Assembly: GCF_937997405.1 (NCBI RefSeq)
Contig: NZ_CALKTL010000075.1
Span: 1 to 26,188 of the forward strand
Reading direction: 5' to 3'
DNA from: an uncultured Campylobacter sp.
GTDB lineage: Bacteria > Campylobacterota > Campylobacteria > Campylobacterales > Campylobacteraceae
Length of the DNA stretch: 26,188 nucleotides
The notes beneath the pieces are model-generated. The model was not told where the DNA came from. It saw only the letters and a list, made by a program, of their open reading frames with translations, and searched no databases. Positions 23,306-26,188 of this stretch are shown in pieces; positions within the stretch are counted from its first letter, which is position 1; each line of letters opens with the position of its first letter. Position numbers and translations under genes: made by a program.

Positions 23306-24358
23306 ATGAAGGTAGATTGGCAAAAATTAGGCGGGCTGCTCCCTGCGATCGTTCAGGACGCGGGTGACGACGCGGTTTTGATGCTCGCGTATATGAACGA
23401 AGAGGCGCTAAGCCTGACGCTGCGTACCGGCTACGCGCACTACTTTTCGCGCAGCAAGGGACGCATCTGGAAAAAGGGTGAAGAGAGCGGTCATGTTCAG
23501 CTTGTGCGAGAGGCGTTTTTGGACTGCGATAACGATACGTTGCTACTTAAAGTCGAGCAATGCGGCGAATCCGCCTGCCACACGGGCGCGCGAAGCTGCT
23601 TTTTCAAAGAGATTTCTCTGCAAAAATACGGCGAAAATGTGGGGAGCTCGAGTGCTTGCGGCGCGATAAATTTTGCAGAGTACGGCTCTGCAGCCTCTCT
23701 CGTGCAGAAACATTCCGCGAATTCCCGCGCAGGGCAGAATTCCGCTTCTTGCGACGGCTCGGTGGATTACGCGCCCCAAAATTCTATTGCCCGTGACGGC
23801 TCGCAAAATTTTATGCCTCAAAATTCCACTGCCTCTTGCGATCGACAAAGCTCTGCGACACAAAATTTTACGGCAGCAAATTTCATCGCGACGAATTCCG
23901 CCGCAGAGCGCAGTGAGCAAAATTTAGACGCCTTTTCGCAAAATTCCGCGCTCGAAAATTCCGCAGAAAAAGGCCCGTACGGCATTTTGGACGAAATTTA
24001 TCACGTCTGCTTGGATCGCAAACTAAACGGCGAGCCCGCGCTCTCCTACGTCGCCTCGCTCTACGCGAAGGGCGAAAACGCCTATCTCAAAAAGATCGCC
24101 GAGGAGGCGTGCGAGTTCGCGCTGGCGTGCAAGGACCTCTCGCGCAGCGAGCTTTACGCAGACGTCGCGCGTGAGAGCTTCGGCGAACACAGAGTGGGCG
24201 AGCCGCGATACGATGTGATTTACGAGGGAGCCGATCTTTTATTTCACCTTCTGCTCGCACTTGCGGCGCACAATATCCACCCGGACGCCCTGCTTGACGA
24301 GCTAGTGCGCAGGCAAGGGCAAAGCGGCATCGAAGAAAAGCGTCGCCGCGAAAAATGA
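23306..24358 (+). CDS. hisIE: bifunctional PRA-CH/PRA-PH (HisI-HisE) with inserted linker
   Basis: Carries two steps of histidine synthesis: PRA-CH opens the ring of phosphoribosyl-AMP and PRA-PH hydrolyses phosphoribosyl-ATP. HisI is residues 1-107 (AYMNEEALSLTLRTG, HYFSRSKGRIWKKGEESGH, the metal site DCDNDTLLLKVEQ and the cysteines CGESACHTGARSCFF). HisE is about 222-350 (YGILDEIYHVC to AEEACEFALACKD, and the YDVIYEGADLLFHLLLALAAH helix). Between them lie about 114 residues of Ser/Asn/Ala/Gln-rich sequence. Usual fused HisIE proteins are close to 200-240 residues, with a short linker. Start supported by AAGGATCAAAG and by the HisI N-terminus. Confidence 0.95.
   Translation: MKVDWQKLGGLLPAIVQDAGDDAVLMLAYMNEEALSLTLRTGYAHYFSRSKGRIWKKGEESGHVQLVREAFLDCDNDTLLLKVEQCGESACHTGARSCFFKEISLQKYGENVGSSSACGAINFAEYGSAASLVQKHSANSRAGQNSASCDGSVDYAPQNSIARDGSQNFMPQNSTASCDRQSSATQNFTAANFIATNSAAERSEQNLDAFSQNSALENSAEKGPYGILDEIYHVCLDRKLNGEPALSYVASLYAKGENAYLKKIAEEACEFALACKDLSRSELYADVARESFGEHRVGEPRYDVIYEGADLLFHLLLALAAHNIHPDALLDELVRRQGQSGIEEKRRREK
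23701..23968 (+). repeat. degenerate AAATTCCGC-word repeats encoding the HisI-HisE linker
   Basis: Copies of CARAATTCYG(C/T) and CAAAATTTTA occur throughout and read mainly as Q-N-S-A/T. GCAGAATTCCGCTTC at 23734-23748 matches the pldA linker copy at 14/15 bases. Both begin at the third base of a codon, so they are translated in the same frame. Confidence 0.7.
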
Positions 24359-24600
24359 TACGTAAAATTTAATCACAAAAGCACCTCTTCCGCTCGCCCG
24401 CCTTGCGCGGCGAGCTAAATTTAAAAAGTGCTGCCGAAATTCTGTGCCGAATTTCAACGACGAAAGTATATTTCAACCTCGCTATTGCCGCAAAATTTAA
24501 TCGCGCTGCACGAGCAAATCCGCGCGTAAATTTAAGCGCCTTGCGCAAATCGTAAAATTTTAAAATCAAATTTAAGGGAGAGGCGATAAGGCAGATCACG

Positions 24601-25476
24601 ATGCAGGAGGCTTTGGATGCGGTTAGCGAGCGTTACTGCAAAGGCCATCACTACGAAAACGTAGCACTCACCGATGAGATGGTACGCCGCATCTGCGAGG
24701 TAAAAAGCCTCGTAAATATGGGCTTTTTAGCCACGGCGATTACGGACGCGGCACTACAGCATCTAGCCACGCTACCGAAGCTTGCGTATCTGTTTTTGCA
24801 AGATAGCGATAAGATAAGCGGCGAGGGGTTTAGATATTTTGCGGGGGACGCCAAGCTCGAACACATCGGTATCGAAAACGTCAGCATCACGGACGAGGGT
24901 CTAAAGGCGATCGTGCAAATCCCGAAGCTAAAATCGCTGCGCCTGGTCAATTCGCACGTGAGCTTTGCGGGGCTGCTAGCCGCGGCGGATACGAAAATCC
25001 AGTTTTATCTTGGCGGCGGGCGCTTCAGCAAGGAGCAGATCGCGGAATTCGAACAGGCGCAAAGAGACGCCGCAAAGAACAAAAAGAAGCTTGATCCGCG
25101 GGACGCTGCGGCAGCGCAGAGTGCGCTTTTAGAATTTTTCGCGGCGATGAGCGAGTGGGAGAAATTTGCCACATCGCGAATCGATGACGCAGACGACAGC
25201 GAGGTGCAGCGTAGGTGCGACGAGCTCTTTGCGCGCTACTGCACGCCCGTTAGACGCAGCGGCTTCCGCCCCGAGGGCGTTTCGTTTTCGATGATGGAGG
25301 GCGGCACCTACGGCGGATACGAGCTAACGGATGCCGAATGCGAGAGCAAAAATAAAATTTACATCTACGCCAAGGACGAACACGGCTTTGCGCGCCGCTT
25401 CCTGCTCGTGCGCAAGGACGGGCGCTGGCTTGTAGATAAGTGCCAAGGCATGGACGGCAAAAACCGCGGGCTGTAA
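24601..25476 (+). CDS. LRR plus NTF2-like probable immunity protein
   Basis: 291 residues, no signal peptide. Residues about 20-145 form leucine-rich repeats of the ITDAALQHLATLPKLAYLFL / ITDEGLKAIVQIPKLKSLRL type. After a charged helix (about 145-165), residues about 168-291 resemble NTF2-fold immunity domains of polymorphic toxin systems: LLEFFAAMSEWEKFA, then RRCDELFARYC, KIYIYAKDEH and LLVRKDGRWLVDK. Such proteins neutralise a cognate toxin in the cytoplasm. No toxin gene is visible in the window. ATG 24601 has AAGG 9 bases upstream. A stronger AAGGGAG lies 5 bases before an in-frame ATA (24586), so a start 5 codons earlier is possible. Confidence 0.6.
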   Translation: MQEALDAVSERYCKGHHYENVALTDEMVRRICEVKSLVNMGFLATAITDAALQHLATLPKLAYLFLQDSDKISGEGFRYFAGDAKLEHIGIENVSITDEGLKAIVQIPKLKSLRLVNSHVSFAGLLAAADTKIQFYLGGGRFSKEQIAEFEQAQRDAAKNKKKLDPRDAAAAQSALLEFFAAMSEWEKFATSRIDDADDSEVQRRCDELFARYCTPVRRSGFRPEGVSFSMMEGGTYGGYELTDAECESKNKIYIYAKDEHGFARRFLLVRKDGRWLVDKCQGMDGKNRGL

Positions 25477-25504
25477 ATTTGAGCGCGAAATGGAGCTCAA
25501 ATTT
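25475..25504 (+). terminator. perfect 10-bp inverted repeat at the LRR gene stop
   Basis: AAATTTGAGC and GCTCAAATTT are exact reverse complements around a 10-base loop, starting inside the stop codon. It resembles the hairpin after aroC in having an AAATTT half and a GC half. No T tract follows. Confidence 0.45.
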
Positions 25505-25598
25505 CATTCTCGGCGCGATCGCAGAGATAAAATTTAGCCTGCTGCAAGCGCAGTGATAAAATTTTATCCGCGCTGCAAAACAAAAACAAAGAGGGCAA

Positions 25599-26181
25599 AT
25601 GAGCGGTAAAATTTCTGCGTACGACGCGCACGGCGATCATAGAAAGGCGCGAATGAAAAGGCGAATTTTCTCCGAGCTGGGCGGATTCGTGATAAAGGGT
25701 CCTCGCGCTGCTAGCGCGCTATCTGGATGAGCACGGGCTTGCGAACGGGGATGTTCTTGGCTATTTTACGCAGACTGAGCACGGCGATGCGGTCACAAGA
25801 GAGGGTATCGCGGTGCCGATATTGGGTGTTCGCAGCGATTATTACGATTTTGCGGTTACCGTGGGCGAGGCGGATGAGGAGATATTCGCACAAAACGAAG
25901 CGAAAATCATCTCTCGCGGCTGGATTTTTCACTCATCAGGCGCGCTAAAGATCGCAGGCATCGGCTATTTTAAAGATATGAGCTGCATTAGCGAGCAAAA
26001 CAGCCTGAGTTTTCGAGTAAAGCGCGGTCGGTATCGCTTGGAAATTTTGGGCGGATACCGAGGCGCAAATTTTAGCGGTGTGCCCGCTCCCCTCGGCGAT
26101 ACGCCCGTTTTTCATCTGCGGCTTACGCCTTCTGCCGAGCCTAAATTTAGCGGCGATTTGGAAACGCCATTTTATTTTTAG
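25599..26181 (+). pseudogene. frameshifted gene of unknown family, possible immunity protein
   Basis: ATG 25599 follows AGAGGG. The frame reads MSGKISAYDAHG to ELGGFVIK, then is lost. The frame one base on is open from at least 25699 to the stop at 26179-26181 and continues the same protein (VLALLARYLDEHGLANGDVL to LETPFYF). Removing one G from GGG at 25697-25699 restores a single frame of about 193 residues. The downstream part alone would need GTG 25813, which lacks a ribosome-binding site and cuts a conserved-looking segment. The restored protein is cytoplasmic. I do not recognise the family. Its place beside an LRR/NTF2-like gene suggests a second orphan immunity gene; this is inference. 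Confidence 0.6.
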
Positions 26182-26188
26182 CCGAATT

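Noticed and set aside
24586..24600. ATA start for the LRR protein
   Set aside because: ATA is not a normal bacterial start. ATG 24601 has an acceptable AAGG at 9 bases. Kept only as a note because the stronger AAGGGAG is next to the ATA.
25813..26181. Stand-alone 122-residue gene starting at GTG 25813
   Set aside because: No ribosome-binding site, and the frame is open and coding-like well upstream. A frameshifted longer gene explains it better.

Overview
The window looks like chromosomal DNA of a Campylobacter, probably one of the higher-GC oral species (C. gracilis, C. showae or C. rectus type). The genus is inferred from three things. AAATTT / TAAAATTT words are very dense in an otherwise moderate-to-high GC sequence. 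Most intergenic promoters carry the gnTAnaAT -10 form without an obvious -35. The cluster dnaG / PP-loop gene / TPR membrane gene / rnhA / rnc / aroC and the pair ilvE-SPFH are arrangements I recall from Campylobacter genomes. No rRNA, tRNA, insertion sequence or CRISPR array was recognised.

Layout. 1-1338 is the end of a CAP-domain lipoprotein gene cut by the window edge. 1440-5339 (minus strand) holds an unknown gene, a PP-loop sulfur-transfer-like ATPase and dnaG. Two back-to-back TATAAT boxes separate dnaG from a plus-strand run: a LapB-like TPR/zinc protein, rnhA, rnc and aroC. 9380-13334 is an accessory patch. It holds a GNAT acetyltransferase swollen by two low-complexity inserts, two distantly similar membrane proteins with a decayed third copy between them, a 29/30-identical 30-base repeat after each intact copy, and a lipoprotein. 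13853-15301 holds two convergent members of a four-cysteine exported family. The second sits downstream of, and overlaps by one base, an O-methyltransferase gene broken by a single amber codon. 16593-19093 holds an AI-2E-type exporter, a YgbA-type gene with an FNR-shaped palindrome placed as in class II promoters, and an unknown protein made of three repeats. 19175-20849 is mobA-pldA, 21003-23014 is ilvE plus an SPFH protein, and 23306-24358 is hisIE. The window ends with an LRR plus NTF2-like probable immunity protein and a frameshifted gene of unknown family.

Two themes run through the window. First, conserved enzymes (DnaG, RNase III, a GNAT, PldA, HisIE) carry long in-frame Ser/Asn/Ala/Gln-rich inserts or tails. 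In pldA and hisIE these are built from nearly the same DNA word (GCAGAATTCCGCYTC) read in the same frame. Second, small accessory genes are duplicated and decaying: the membrane-protein array, the Cys-4 pair, the broken methyltransferase and the frameshifted last gene.

All protein names rest on motifs read by eye. No database search was run.
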